Assembly (NCBI GenBank): GCA_039621445.1
Contig: CP154956.1
Coordinates: 30,386,667 to 30,450,666, forward strand
Direction of reading: 5' to 3'
Length of the DNA stretch: 64,000 bases
From: Euglena gracilis
Taxonomy: Eukaryota; Euglenida; Euglenophyceae; Euglenales
Shown: positions 33,416 through 44,543 of the stretch, piece after piece
Numbering within the stretch: position 1 is the first letter of the stretch
How the letters are laid out: the number at the start of each line of letters is the position of its first letter
Position numbers and translations under genes: made by a program
Notes under the pieces: generated by a model
Told to the model about the DNA's origin: nothing
The model's input: only the letters and a program-made list of their open reading frames with translations
The model's database searches: none

Positions 33416-33586
33416 GTGTCCCCCCTCCATCGAAAACTGCCATGCCCGAGAACTTGTCGTGGTCGAAATCCATTGATGTTCTCTGTGAAATCCCCACATA
33501 GGAATCTGTCTGGGAAACCTGTCAGGTCCCTGACGCAGACTGACGTATGCAAAGCAAATTTGATTGCTCATTCACAGTCTCCTCAG

Positions 33587-33628
33587 TTCATGTTCCACCA
33601 GGACCTGGTGAGGCCGTATGGGGCAGAC

Positions 33629-33629
<1 letters not shown>
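33587..33629 (+). CDS. Probable small exon of the same protein
   Basis: FMFHQDLVRPYGAD between CTCAG and GTGTGT, phase 0 to phase 1. It lies immediately before a long (GT)n run, whose first GT would be the donor. Confidence 0.4.
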
Positions 33630-33790
<161 letters not shown>

Positions 33791-33923
33791 TTGTGCTGTT
33801 TGTGTGTTGTGGTGCGCGCGCGTGTGTGCGCGCAACATGCCCGTGGACAACATCACATCATATCATAATATTGGGAAACCAATGAAGAATTTCGACACCT
33901 TGAAAAATGCTGGGCCTGCCGGG

Positions 33924-35297
33924 CAGGGCAGTACGGGAATCGGCCAAACAGGCAGGGTGGTGGGTTGGGGGGGGGGTCGACCACCCCCCACCACCTCTTC
34001 CCGTAGTTCCGGGAGCACCAATTTTCGACCCCAAAAAATATCTGGGAAAATGCTGTGGTGGGTGGGGGCAGACATTCATTTAGTGTGGTACACCAAGGTT
34101 GTCATTTTATGGTTCACTGTGGACACCAAAATTTTTTTGTGGTTCACAGATGGACACCCAAAAAAATTTTGTGGTTCACCTGTGGCCACCATAAAAATAT
34201 TTGTGGTTCGCATATGGACACCAAACATTTGGGTAAAAAAAAAATCAATTTTTCCAAAATTTCTCGAAATGGTGGGGAGTCAAAGGAAATGTCCGGCGAC
34301 CTGAATTGAAGCCCTTTGACGTTTGAGGCCCGATCTAAGGGAATTTTGGTTTCCCCACAACTCCCCGCCCAGCCCGAGTTACAGCCATTTTTCGGCCAAT
34401 TGGGGCATTTTGCACAGTTTTGGCCTGTTTTGGTTTAGCCGTTTAGGCCATTTTTGGATTAAAAAGGTTGAAAAAATTTATAAAAAAATCGAAAAATTTT
34501 TGCCCGAAACGATGTTTCCCGGACCCGAAGAACTGTTTTTGAGCCGAAAATGAGCGTTTTTCGACCCCCCCCCCTGTTTTTGGCCCGGAACCCATGCATT
34601 TAGGTGCAAAAATTGCAAATATTGAGCTCACAAGGGTCCTAAATTAAACCCTCCCCCCAAATAATACCCCCCCCCCCAAATAATACCCCCCCAAATAATC
34701 CCCCCCCCCCTCGGGGTCCGACTTCGGCCGCCGAAATAATCCCCCCCCCCCGGGTTTCGGGCCAAAGGCCCGGATTTTGACCTGAAAATGTAGGTAAAAA
34801 TCACAATCTCTTACAAAAAAATTACGAAAAAAAATCGACTTTTCTGGATCATCTGACCTCCAAAAAATGCTAAAGTTCATGAGAAAGTACAAAAAATGAC
34901 CCCAAAGGGGGGTTTTGGCGCTATTTTTGCTCCTACAGAACTTCGAAAAATTTCGAAAAATTTTGGGAAATAATACCCCCCCCAAATAATACCCCCCCCC
35001 TCGGGCCGGGACTTCGGACGAAAAAATAATGCCCCGGGGGGGGGGGGTATTATTTGGGGGGGGGGGTCTCAAGATCAATCCGCGTTTAGTCTAAAACTTG
35101 ATTTTTTTTTTTCGATCGTCAATCAAGTCAAGTTTTGTGCGCAACAAAAAATTTTGTGGACACCAAGAATTTTTTTGTGGTTCACCTGTGGACACCAAAA
35201 AAAATTTTGTGGCTCACACGTCTTTTGTGAACCACACTAAATGAATGTCTGGGTGGGGGGGGGTCGACCCCCCACCAGGCCTTCCTGTGCAGCCCTG
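33924..35297. mobile_element. Composite element: CAGGG...CCCTG transposon carrying a nested element
   Basis: The left end CAGGGCAGTACGGGAA pairs with right end TTCCTGTGCAGCCCTG. Flanks CTGCCGGG and CTGCGGGA match 6/8. Inner arms continue inverted (TTAGTGTGG near 34080, CCACACTAA near 35235). A separate AATAATACCCC-type element occupies 34645-35068. Confidence 0.65.
34645..35068 (+). mobile_element. AAATAATACCCC inverted-terminal element, nested copy
   Basis: Termini CCCCCCAAATAATACC and GGTATTATTTGGGGGG. The core includes CACAATCTCTTAC and CTGGATCATCTGACCTCC, shared with copies near 17.7, 40.4 and 63.2 kb. No ORF of note. Confidence 0.8.
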
Positions 35298-35754
35298 CTG
35301 CGGGAGGAGTTAAATAAACAGGTTAACAGGTTTTGAATAGTGCTGAGCTCTTAATGGGACATGCATGGAAGGCTGAAAAGATTAGCATTGCAAATTTGGC
35401 GTAATTTTACAAATTGCACTCTTGCAATTTACGGTGACTTCCAGTGATTTTACCGTAATTTCTGAAACGTTAATGAAACACCCCACACCCGTTTTACTGA
35501 ATTATTTTCGACTTTTTTGACCCGTTTTTTTGACCCAAATGCCATGTGTTTCAGGCCAAAAACGGGGCGCTGGCGGGTCGAAAAATGCTCATTTTCGGCT
35601 CAAAAAAAAACAGGTTTAACAGATCCGGAAGGCCAAAAAAACATCGTTTCGGGCAAAAAAAAATTTCGATTTTTTTCGGCTTTTTTTGACCCAGTTTTGA
35701 CCCAAAGTCAATGGGTTGGCGGCCCAAAACGGGGGGGGGGGATGTCACGGGAGG

Positions 35755-36032
35755 TTGGTCCGTGGGAGGTAGGTGCCGGCCGGCCGCGGCCGACCGTCGC
35801 CCAACCAAAACAGGATTTTGGTTGGGCCGCGGCCGGCCGCGGCCCAACCACGGCCAAATTTAGCTTTATTTGGTTGGGCCGCGGCCGACCGTCGCCCAAC
35901 CAAAATTTTTTTTGGTTGGACCGCGGCCCAACCAAAAGCATTTTTTTGGTTGGGCCGCGGCCGACCGCGGCCCAACCAAAATGACTTTTATGGTTGGGTC
36001 GCGGTCGGCCGCGGCCGACCGCGACCCAACCT
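35755..36032. repeat. GGTTGGGCCGCGGCCGACC palindrome array
   Basis: Six or more alternating GGTTGGGCCGCGG and CCGCGGCCCAACC blocks separated by AT-rich spacers. The block at 35993-36030 is a perfect palindrome. Further copies at 37452-37625 and 39330-39375 bracket the same region. Confidence 0.85.
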
Positions 36033-36224
36033 CCCATGACCGTCCGAGCACTGTTCTGCGAGCCACTGATCCAAACTCCGTTCCCTCCGTCCTCCGCTAT
36101 TCTGAGAATGCACTGTGATGGGGCCCTCGAACAAACAGGGGAAGAGCGAAAGACGATTCAGTTTGAACTCTTTTTCTTTCACTGGCACGATCTGGAAGAC
36201 ATGAATCTTTCACTGGCATGGTCC

Positions 36225-37118
36225 CCCATGTGTATTATCCCTAGTTGGGCGACTCTTTGGGGTAGCTGGTACCCTGTAGGGGGAAATTTTCCACGCGTTT
36301 TAACACAGAAGAAACATATTTCTTCTTACGCAGGAATGCACTCATTCATAAATATTTTTATTCAAAATATTCCCATACCAGGAGAATTTCTGAGGTTATT
36401 AGAACGAATAGGGTTAGGGTTAAGATTTCATCCCCAATGGTTGCAACCATCCCGCTCATCGTTGCTATATTTCCCTCTACAGGGTACACAGCGAACCCAA
36501 AGAGTCGTCCAACTAGGGTTAAAAACAGCGAGGCGCCGAAGGCGCCGAGCGAGGGTCCCCCCATGTGTATTAACCCTAGTTGGGCGACTCTTTGGGGTAG
36601 CTGGTACCCTGTAGGGGGAAATTTTCCACGCGTTTTAAAAGAAACATATTTTTTCTTCTGCAGGAAACATATTTTTTCTTATGCATTCAGGCATCAGTTG
36701 CAAGTCTTTTTTTGGAGTTTATTTCCATGGTTCATTGTTCTTGATTCTGCTTGTTTGTTTGTTTTTTTCTTACGCAGGAATGCACTCTTTCATGAATATT
36801 TTTATTCAAAAATATTCCCATACCGAGAGAATTTCTGAGGTTATTAGAAGGAATAGGGTTAGGGTTAAGATTTCATCCCCCATGGTTGCAACCATCCCGC
36901 TCATCGTTGCTATATTTCCCTCTACAGGGTACACAGCGAACCCAAAGAGTCGCCCAACTAGGGTTAAAAGCATGGGGGGACCCAAGCGAGGCGCCGAAGG
37001 CACCGAGCGAGGGTCCCCCCATGTGTATTAACCCAAGTTGGGCGACTCTTTGGGGTAGCTGGTACCCTGTAGGGGTAAATTTTCCACGCGTTTTAAAAGA
37101 AACATATTTTTTCTGACG
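36225..37118. repeat. Three-copy direct and inverted repeat block
   Basis: A unit containing TTGGGCGACTCTTTGGGGTA, then CCCTGTAGGGG and TTTTCCACGCG, occurs at about 36245, 36577 and 37035. Its partly inverted counterpart (CTCTACAGGGTACACAGCG, then CCAACTAGGGTTA) occurs at 36475-36530 and 36915-36970. Confidence 0.8.
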
Positions 37119-37119
37119 C

Positions 37120-37262
37120 AGGTTAGGGTTAGGGATAGGGTCAGGGTTAGGGTTAGGGATAGGGTTTGGGTTCCAGTTTGGGATAGAGTTAGGGTTGGGC
37201 TTAGGGTTAGGGATATTGGTTCGGGTTAGGGTTAGGGATAGAGTTAGGGTTAGGGTTAGCTT
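37120..37262. repeat. Interstitial telomere-like TTAGGG tract
   Basis: About 140 bp of GGTTAGGGTTAGGG mixed with GGGATAGGG and GGGTTTGGG variants. Short GGTTAGGGTTAAG pieces recur at 36415 and 36857. Matches the vertebrate/Euglenozoa-type telomere unit TTAGGG rather than TTTAGGG. Confidence 0.8.
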
Positions 37263-37634
37263 GTGGTTTGGCGTGTTGTTGCTTCTGTTTACGCAATCCA
37301 TTTCGCACTGCAGTCTGCTTCTGGATGCACCTCCCATAGTTGTTGCCTCTCATTTCTTGTTTGTTCATGCCTCAGTTATTCTGCATTCCTCTGTTTTAGT
37401 ATGGACTCCCAGTCAGTCAATCACCATGAAAGTGCTGCTCGGACAGTCATGGGAGGTTGGGCCGTGGTCGGCCGCGGCCGACCGTGGCCCAACCATTTCT
37501 GTTTTTTTGGTTGGGTGACGGTCAACCGCGGTCGGCCGCGGCACAACCAAAATTTTACCCAAGGTTGGGTCGCGGTCGACCGCGGTCCAACCAACTTCAT
37601 TCTGGCTGGAACTTGGTTGGGCCGCGGGGGGGTT

Positions 37635-38010
37635 ACGGTAGGAGGATGCTCAAGCTCGAGCGCTCAAGCTTGAGCATCCTTGAGCGTTTTTAAGCCCCCC
37701 CCCTCGAGAGGGGGGGGCTTAGCGAGCATCCTCGAGCGTCACTCGAGGATGCTCATGAGCATCCTTGAGCACACTCGAGGATGCTCATGAGCATCCTTGA
37801 GCATGCTCAAGGATGCTCATGAGCATCCTCGAGCGTCGCTCAAGGATGCTCATGAGCATCCTCGAGCGACACTCGAGAATGCTCATGAGCATCCTTAAGC
37901 GACCTCGAACGACCTCCGACAACACTCGAGGATGCTCATGAGCATCCTCGAGCGGCACTCGAGGATGCTCATGAGCATCCTTGAGCGACCTTGAGCGATA
38001 TCTCGAGCAT
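37635..38010. repeat. GAGGATGCTCATGAGCATCCTC palindrome array, left
   Basis: About eight tandem copies of a 22-bp perfect palindrome (GAGGATGCTCAT|GAGCATCCTC) separated by GAGCGNCNCTC. The mirror array is at 39030-39312. Scattered single units appear at 42855-42955 and 47520-47600. Confidence 0.85.
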
Positions 38011-38074
38011 CCTCCTACTGTCATGCTTGCATCTATCACGGGACCACAAAAAGAAACGCATGTCTTCCCAAGGG

Positions 38075-39022
38075 ATTTTGGGGCCCTCGAACAGTTGAGC
38101 AACAGAAGGGATTTGCCCCCCAAAACGACTTGGAAACACAAGCGGTTTGCCCCCCAAAACGGCTTGGAAACAAAAGGGATTTGCCTCCCAAAACGACTTG
38201 GAAACACAAGGGGTTTTGTTATTTTGGGGCCCTCGAGCAGTTGAATAACAAAAGGGATTTGCCCCTCAGAACGATTTGGAGACACAAGGGATTTGCACCC
38301 AAAACGACTTGGAAACACAAGGGATTTTGTTATTTTGGGGCCCTCGAACAGTTGAGCAACAGAAGGGATTTGCCCCCCAAAACGACTTGGAAACACAAGC
38401 GGTTTGCCCCTCAGAACGACTTGGAAACACAACGGATTTGCCCCCAAAACGACTTGGAAACACAAGGGATTTTGTTATTTTGGGGCCCTCGAACAGTTGA
38501 GCAACAGAAGGGATTTGCCCCTCAGAACGACTTGGAAACACAAGGGATTTCCCCCCAAAACGACTTGTAAACACAAGGGATTTTGTTATTTTTGGGCCCT
38601 CGAACAGTTGAGCAACAGAAGGGATTTGCCCCCCAAAATGACTTGGAAACACAAGGGGTTTGCCCCTCAGAACGACTTGGAAACACAAGGGATTTTGTTA
38701 TTTTGGGGCCCTCGAACAGTTGAGCAACAGAAGGGATTTGCCCCCCCAAAACGATTTGGAAACACAAGGAATTTGCCCCCCAAAACGACTTGGAAACACA
38801 AGGGATTTTGTTATTTTGGGGCCCTCGAACAGTTGAGCAACAGAAGGGATTTGCCCCTCAGAACGACTTGGAAACACAAGGGATTTCCCCCCAAAACGAC
38901 TTGGAAGCACAAGGGATTTAGTTATTTTGGGGCCCTTGAACAGTTGAGCAACAGAAGGGATTTGACCCTCAGAACGACTTGGAAACACAAGGAATTTGCC
39001 CCCCAAAACGACTTGGAAACCC
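38075..39022. repeat. Tandem array of 35-40-bp units with longer higher-order period
   Basis: Units with GGGATTTGCCCCCCAAAACG and ACTTGGAAACACAAG, punctuated by TTTTGTTATTTTGGGGCCC and TCGAACAGTTGAGCAACAG about every 120 bp. Open in several frames simply because of the repeat, so not called coding. Confidence 0.85.
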
Positions 39023-39029
39023 AAGGAAG

Positions 39030-39312
39030 CGTCCTCGAGCGTCGCTCGAGGATGCTCATGAGCATCCTCAAGCGTCGCTCGAGATTGCTCATGAGCATCC
39101 TTGAGCGACCTCGAACGACCTCCGAGAACACTCGAGGATGCTCATGAGCATCCTTGAGCGACCACCAACGACCTCCGAAGTCACTCGAGGATGCTCATGA
39201 GCATCCTCGAGCGGCACTTGAGGATGCTCATGAGCATCCTTGAGCACACTCGAGGATGCTCATGAGCATCCTTGAGTGTGCTCGAGGATGCTCATGAGCA
39301 TCCTCGAGTGAC
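39030..39312. repeat. GAGGATGCTCATGAGCATCCTC palindrome array, right
   Basis: Same 22-bp palindrome as 37635-38010, about six copies, on the other side of the tandem array, giving the region a symmetrical layout. Confidence 0.85.
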
Positions 39313-39388
39313 GCTCCCGTGACCCTCCCGTTGGGCCGCGGCCGGCCGCGGCCCAACCAACGGCCACCCAACCTCACGTGAACATCCA

Positions 39389-39870
39389 CCCCAAAACGGG
39401 GCGCTTGCGGGTCGAAAAACGCTCATTTTCGGCTCAAAAACGGTTTTTCCGAGTCCGGGAGGCCAAAAAACATGGTTTTGTGCAAAAAAAATTTGATTTT
39501 TCCGACTTTTTTGACCCGGTTTTGACCCAAAGTCAATGGGTTGTTGGCCCAAGACGCGACGCTGGCGGGGCAAAAAAACTCTCATTTTTGTCTCAAAACC
39601 AGTTTTTCCGGGTCCGGGAGGCCAAAAAACACTGTTTCAGGCAGAAAAAAATTTCGATTTTTTTTCGATTTTTTTTGCCCGAAAATGACCCAAAGTCCAT
39701 AGGATTCGGGCCCAAAAAGGTGGGCCGGTGGGGGGGTCGAAAAACGCTCGTTTTTGGCTCGAAAATACTTTTTTCAGGGTCCGGGAGACCAAAAAAAACA
39801 TGATTTTGGGCCAATAAATTTTTTTCAATTTTTTTGGATTTTTTTCGAATTTTTTGTCCGAAAACGGCTG
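39389..39870. repeat. Three direct copies of a 160-bp repeat
   Basis: Each copy runs GGGTCGAAAAACGCTCATTT, GTCCGGGAGGCCAAAAAA, TTTTGACCCAAAGTC. A fourth copy is at 35555-35730 on the far side of the palindromes, and an inverted relative at 34440-34580. Confidence 0.8.
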
Positions 39871-40414
39871 ACAGTGGAAAAAGTCCCAAATTGGCCAAAA
39901 AAAAAAACGGCCGTATCTCAGGCTTGGTGGGGAGTTGCGTGGAAATCAAAATACCAGTAGATAGGGCGTTCCAAGGGCTTCAATTTAGGTCTCCAGATAT
40001 TTCCTTTGATTTTGCATCATTTTCAAGATATTTTGAAAATATCGATTTTTGGGCCCGAAATGGCAGAGACCAAATGGGGAGGGCTCATCCAGGGCAGGTA
40101 AATCCTACCCAGTTATTCACGTGAAGGGGTCACGTGAATAACCCCTTCACGTGAATAACCGTGAAGGGGTTATTCACAGACCCCTTCGCGCGTGAATAAC
40201 TCAGGCCTGGCGGGGAGTTGGGGGTCAAACCAGGGTGATTCGGAAACTAGAAATCCAGTCGCTCGCGACTGAAAAAAAAATCCGGGAACCGGGCCGGGGT
40301 CATGGTGATAATCCGTGGTTTTTACGGTCTACTCAGGGGCGGGGGGGGGGTTCTACCCCCCCCCCTTTTCCCCGGTGGTAAGCTTCGCTCTCCAAAGAGA
40401 TAAGAGCTCAGCGA

Positions 40415-40788
40415 CCCCCCCCCAAATAATGCCTCCGGGGTATTATTTTTTCGCCTGAAGTCCCAGCCCGAGAGGGGGGGGGTATTATTTGGGGGGGGGG
40501 GGGTAATAGCACCCCAAATTCTCGAATTTTTTCGAAGTCCCGTATGAGCCAAAACAAAACCCCCCTTTGGGGTCATTTTTTTGTACTTTCAGCATTTTTG
40601 GAGGTCAGGTGATCCAGAAAAATCGATTTTTTTCGTAATTTGTTGTCAGAGATTGTGATTTTTACCTACATTTTCAGGTCAAAATCCGGGCCTTCGGCCT
40701 GAAACCGGAGAGGTAACCCGGTCGCCGAAGTCGGACCCCGAGGGGGGGGGGGTATTATTTGGGGGGGGAGGGTTTACACCCCTCACCC
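40415..40788 (-). mobile_element. AAATAATACCCC element, inverted copy
   Basis: Core GGAGGTCAGGTGATCCAG and AGAGATTGTGATTTTTACC are the reverse complement of the 34.6-kb copy. Ends in GTATTATTTGGGGGGGGAGG. Confidence 0.8.
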
Positions 40789-41732
40789 CAGAGAAGAAGG
40801 CGCCTCCTCGGTTGGGGGCAGTCTGGATTGCACGAGTCATTTTGGAGATTTGCGGGTTTGGGCGGTCAGTAAAAACAGAAAGCATTTTTGGGGGGGGGAG
40901 TTTTATTGCGGAGGGTGCGTGACTGCATGAAATAATGGCTGCTAATTTTTAGATGGAGGACTGCGGGGATGCTTGAGGAACCCCCTGGGGAGGGGAGGAA
41001 ACGGCAAGGACCAAGTGGGCGTACCATCATTAGGAATCTCTGGAGCGTTGCCCGTCCATCGTGCCAGCCACAATGGTTTGACTCATGCACAAAGGGAGGT
41101 GTGTGGTCCCGCCGCTCCTTTTGTTTGCAGAGGAGGTCCCCCAGCGTGCCGCCAGTTCCTCTTGGCAGCCCACCCATGTGGTGTGTGGCACATGGATGGC
41201 TCCTGCCAAACCTCCTGAATGCCAGAAGGTCCAGATGGGGCTTGGCTTTTGCCACTCTCCCGTTGTGTCATTGGCCTCGGCGCGAGAGGGAAAGAGGGAA
41301 AAGCAGTGTTGCTGTGGTTTGGACGTAGACGGCGGTTTGGCAGTAGACAGCGGAGTACCAGTCTGCCGACTCAGCATCACCCTTCGTCCCCGGCAGCCCC
41401 CGTTGCTGGACGGCAGTGCTGGGGCCGGCCCTCAAAGGGGCTCCATCACCGCCTCTAGTGGGTCTGTCCCTCCCCTCCCCGCCCCACCTGCCTGTGTCGT
41501 GTCTCATGCTGCGTGCTTGGTGCCTTGCGTCTTGTGTCTTGCGCCTCATGTGTCGTACCTCGTTTCATGTGTCGTGCCTCGTGTCTGGCGCCTCATATCT
41601 CATACCTCGTGTCGCGTGTCTCGTGTCTTGTGCCTCATGCCTCATGGGGCCTCTCACCCAACGTTGGAGTATGAGCCTGGTGGGAGCCACATGGACGTGG
41701 TGGAAGCCCCCACCTCACCTTCCCCTGCCCAG

Positions 41733-41900
41733 GCCGGCGGGCGGGCGGAAGAAGTACACGCTGATCCCCACCACCGACCCCATGACACCCACCGCCCCCT
41801 CCCCTGCTCCCTCTTCTTCTGCCGTGGCCTCTGCCCGTCAGTCCGGCCCAGACCATGACCCCGACGGCGTCCCCCCAAGTCCAGGTCCCATCCGACCGCT
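41733..41900 (+). CDS. Candidate exon, Thr/Pro/Ser-rich
   Basis: PAGGRKKYTLIPTTDPMTPT, then PSPAPSSSAVASARQSGP. Preceded by CTGCCCAG, which satisfies both AG and CTG(-8). No domain recognised. The 3' end is not defined. It may belong to the gene starting near 32.8 kb. Confidence 0.35.
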
Positions 41901-42552
41901 GTGGGCAGGCGCTTCAGAGAGCACATGGCGGTGCACATTACTGGGAGGTCGGGTATTTGGGAAGATATTATTTATTTTTTGAATTGGCCCTTTGTTCTGG
42001 CAGGTGGCTCGGCTTCGATGAAATCGGAGCGGGACCCAAAGGTTTCACAGGCAGCCCGAGGTATTTTCATTGTGTTTGTGTTGACTGTGCCTGTGCCTTG
42101 TGAGTGTGCAACTTTTTTTTTAATTGTGAACATCTTTTCTCACGCTACTGCATCCTTCCCCACACCCTTCCCAACACCCCTCCCCATCAATGAGTTTTAT
42201 TTATGTCCAGCTGCCCTTTGGGCGGCTGGACAATAACGGATTTTTCTCTTTCGAGTGTGCAAAATTGGGTCAAAAATGGGCAAAATTGGGTCAAAAATGG
42301 GCAAAATTGGGGCGAAAAAGGCTGGTCAGGACAAGTTTGGGGTCAAAATCGCCTTTTGGCAAAATTGGCAGTTTTCAGGCATTTTTGCAGCTTCAAATTT
42401 TTGGGTTCCAGTTCGACCCGGGGACGGGCCCAGTTCCAGCCCGGGACCCCTATGTTGGGGGGGGGGGGTCAGCCACATTGCATTCCAGTCAGCCCAAATT
42501 ATCCAGCCTCTGAGCTGGACTCCCCTGGACTGGAGTGTCGTGCACGATTCAG

Positions 42553-42779
42553 CGGTCATTATGCCCGCTTCGCCCAGATGGCAATCGTCTTCTCCGGCGC
42601 CACCTGGTCCTGATACCAGGGGTAAGCCACAGGCATCGCCTCCTGACTCCGGGAGCGCGAAGCCGAAGGGAGCAAGAACGGGTGCTGCACCCTGTAAGCC
42701 CTCTGCCAAAGGCGGTGATGGGAAACCACCACCGAAAGGCGGCGCTGGAGGCCAGACCGGCGAACAGCCGCGTCGTTAA
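42553..42779 (+). CDS. Candidate terminal exon, Lys/Pro/Gly-rich C-terminus
   Basis: Open frame of about 75 codons ([20 protein letters not shown], then [17 protein letters not shown], ending EQPRR and TAA), unlike the surrounding repeats. Acceptor TTCAG. Resembles a disordered basic tail. No family recognised. Confidence 0.4.
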
Positions 42780-42979
42780 AAAAGCGCCCTGCCCAGGATT
42801 TCTGCCTTGGGAGGACCTCTCCCAGTGAACCACCTCAATTGAACAGAGTGCCATGTTTGAGGATGCTCGTGAACATCCTCGGAGGAATGCGCATGAGCAT
42901 CCTTGAACGAGTTCGATTGACATTTGAGGATGCTCGCAAGCATCCTCCTCCCTCCCCCCTTGTCCAACAACCGGGCAGG

Positions 42980-42989
42980 ATGTATATAT

Positions 42990-43024
<35 letters not shown>

Positions 43025-43066
43025 TAATATAATCTATATATATATACATATATATATATAGATATA

Positions 43067-43102
<36 letters not shown>

Positions 43103-43166
43103 TGTATGTATGTATGTATGTATGTATGTATGTATGTATGTATGTATGTATGTATGTATGTATGTA
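42980..43166. repeat. (TA)n and (GTAT)n tracts
   Basis: AT dinucleotides grade into GTAT units that are interrupted at 43167 by a transposon and resume at 43568. Confidence 0.9.
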
Positions 43167-43567
43167 CCCCCCCCTTATGTCCAACGACCCCCCTATGTCC
43201 AATGACCACCCCCCCGGTCAGAGGACACCTTTTCGGAGGTTTGACCAAATTTTTGGGCCCGGCGTGAAGCGCCGGGACGAAAAATTTTGCCCAAAAATTG
43301 GCCAAAAATTTGGCCAAAATGCCATTTTTGACACTTTTGGACAAAAATTTGCCAATATTGCCCAAAATTTTCGGCGCAAAGCGCCGGAAGGGAAAATTTG
43401 GGCATTTTTGGGTGGGTAGGGACCCGGGTGCACCAACTTTCTTTGACCCATGTCCAACGATCACCCCCCCGTTCAGAGGACACCTTTTTGGTCACTACCC
43501 TATGTCCAACGACCACCCCCCCGGTCAGAGGACAGAGGTTACCGGTCATTGGACATAGGGGGGGGGG
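43167..43567. mobile_element. TATGTCCAACGACC element inserted in a (GTAT)n tract
   Basis: Inverted termini: CCCCTTATGTCCAACGACC at left and GGTCATTGGACATAGGGG at right. Internal signature GGTCAGAGGACACCTTTTC. Both flanks are the same (GTAT)n repeat, so the insertion split a microsatellite. Confidence 0.85.
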
Positions 43568-44000
43568 TATGTATGTATGTATGTATGTATGTATGTATGT
43601 ATGTATGTATGTATGTATGTATGTATGTATGTATGTATGTATGTATGTATGTATGTATGTATGTATGTATGTATGTATGTATGTATGTATGTCTGTATGT
43701 ATGTATGTATGTATGTATGTATGTATGTATGTATGTAGGTAGGTATGTATGTATGTATGTATGTATGTATGTATGTATGTATATGTCTGTATGTATGTAT
43801 GTATGTATGTATGTATGTATGTATGTATGTATGTGTGTATGTATGTATGTATGTATGTATGTATGTGTGTATGTATGTATGTATGTATGTATGTATGTAT
43901 GTATGTATGTATGTATGTATGTATGTATGTATGTATGTATGTATGTATGTATGTATGTATGTATGTATGTATGTATGTGTATATATATATATATATGTGT
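43568..44000. repeat. (GTAT)n microsatellite, about 430 bp
   Basis: The longest tetranucleotide tract in the window, with rare GTCT, GTGT and GTAG variants, ending in TATATA and TGTGTG. Confidence 0.95.
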
Positions 44001-44481
44001 GTGTGTGTATCTAGTAGATGTTTTGAAAATACGATGCATTGTGGAATTTAATTTCACTTTTTTTTGTGTTTGCGTGTTTCAAAGAAGCTTTTTTTGTCAC
44101 TTTTTCCGATGACCACCGTAAAATGGCTTAAAACACCCAAAATGTCTTGAAACAAGGCCAGTGGCCCTCCAAAGATGGTTGCAAGTTTCCCAAAACAATT
44201 AACATTGATGTAAATGCACAAGGTTTGCGACAAAGGGCTGAAAGATGCAAAATAAATGGTCAAAAATGGCCGAAATTTGCCAAACTGACCCCCCCAAAAA
44301 AGCCCAAAAGTGGCCAAAAACAGCCCCCAAAAATGGCCACTTATCCCCCCCTCTGCGTCCTTTTTTTTTGTTGACCTGAGGTCCCTCCACCCTTGTCTGA
44401 CAACCCCCCCCCTTTGGTCGGAGATGATAATTAGCCGTTTCAGCCCCCCTCCCCGGTCGGAGACGAACAGGGGGGTATTGT

Positions 44482-44543
44482 AACCCCTCCTATGTCTTTC
44501 CATATTTTCAGACCTGAACATATGGAAAGACATAGGAGGGGTT
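44482..44543. repeat. Perfect 24-bp inverted repeat (hairpin)
   Basis: AACCCCTCCTATGTCTTTCC plus ATAT pairs with its exact complement 14 nt later. Could be a deleted transposon or a terminator-like hairpin; no gene is adjacent. Confidence 0.8.

Noticed and set aside
38075-39147. Open frames of 247 and 226 codons over 37.8-39.1 kb
   Set aside because: Produced by a tandem repeat whose unit lacks stops in several frames; no non-repetitive protein content.
41895-41960. C2H2 zinc-finger-like FREHMAVHI
   Set aside because: No Cys-x2-4-Cys in the same frame upstream and no tandem fingers; chance match.
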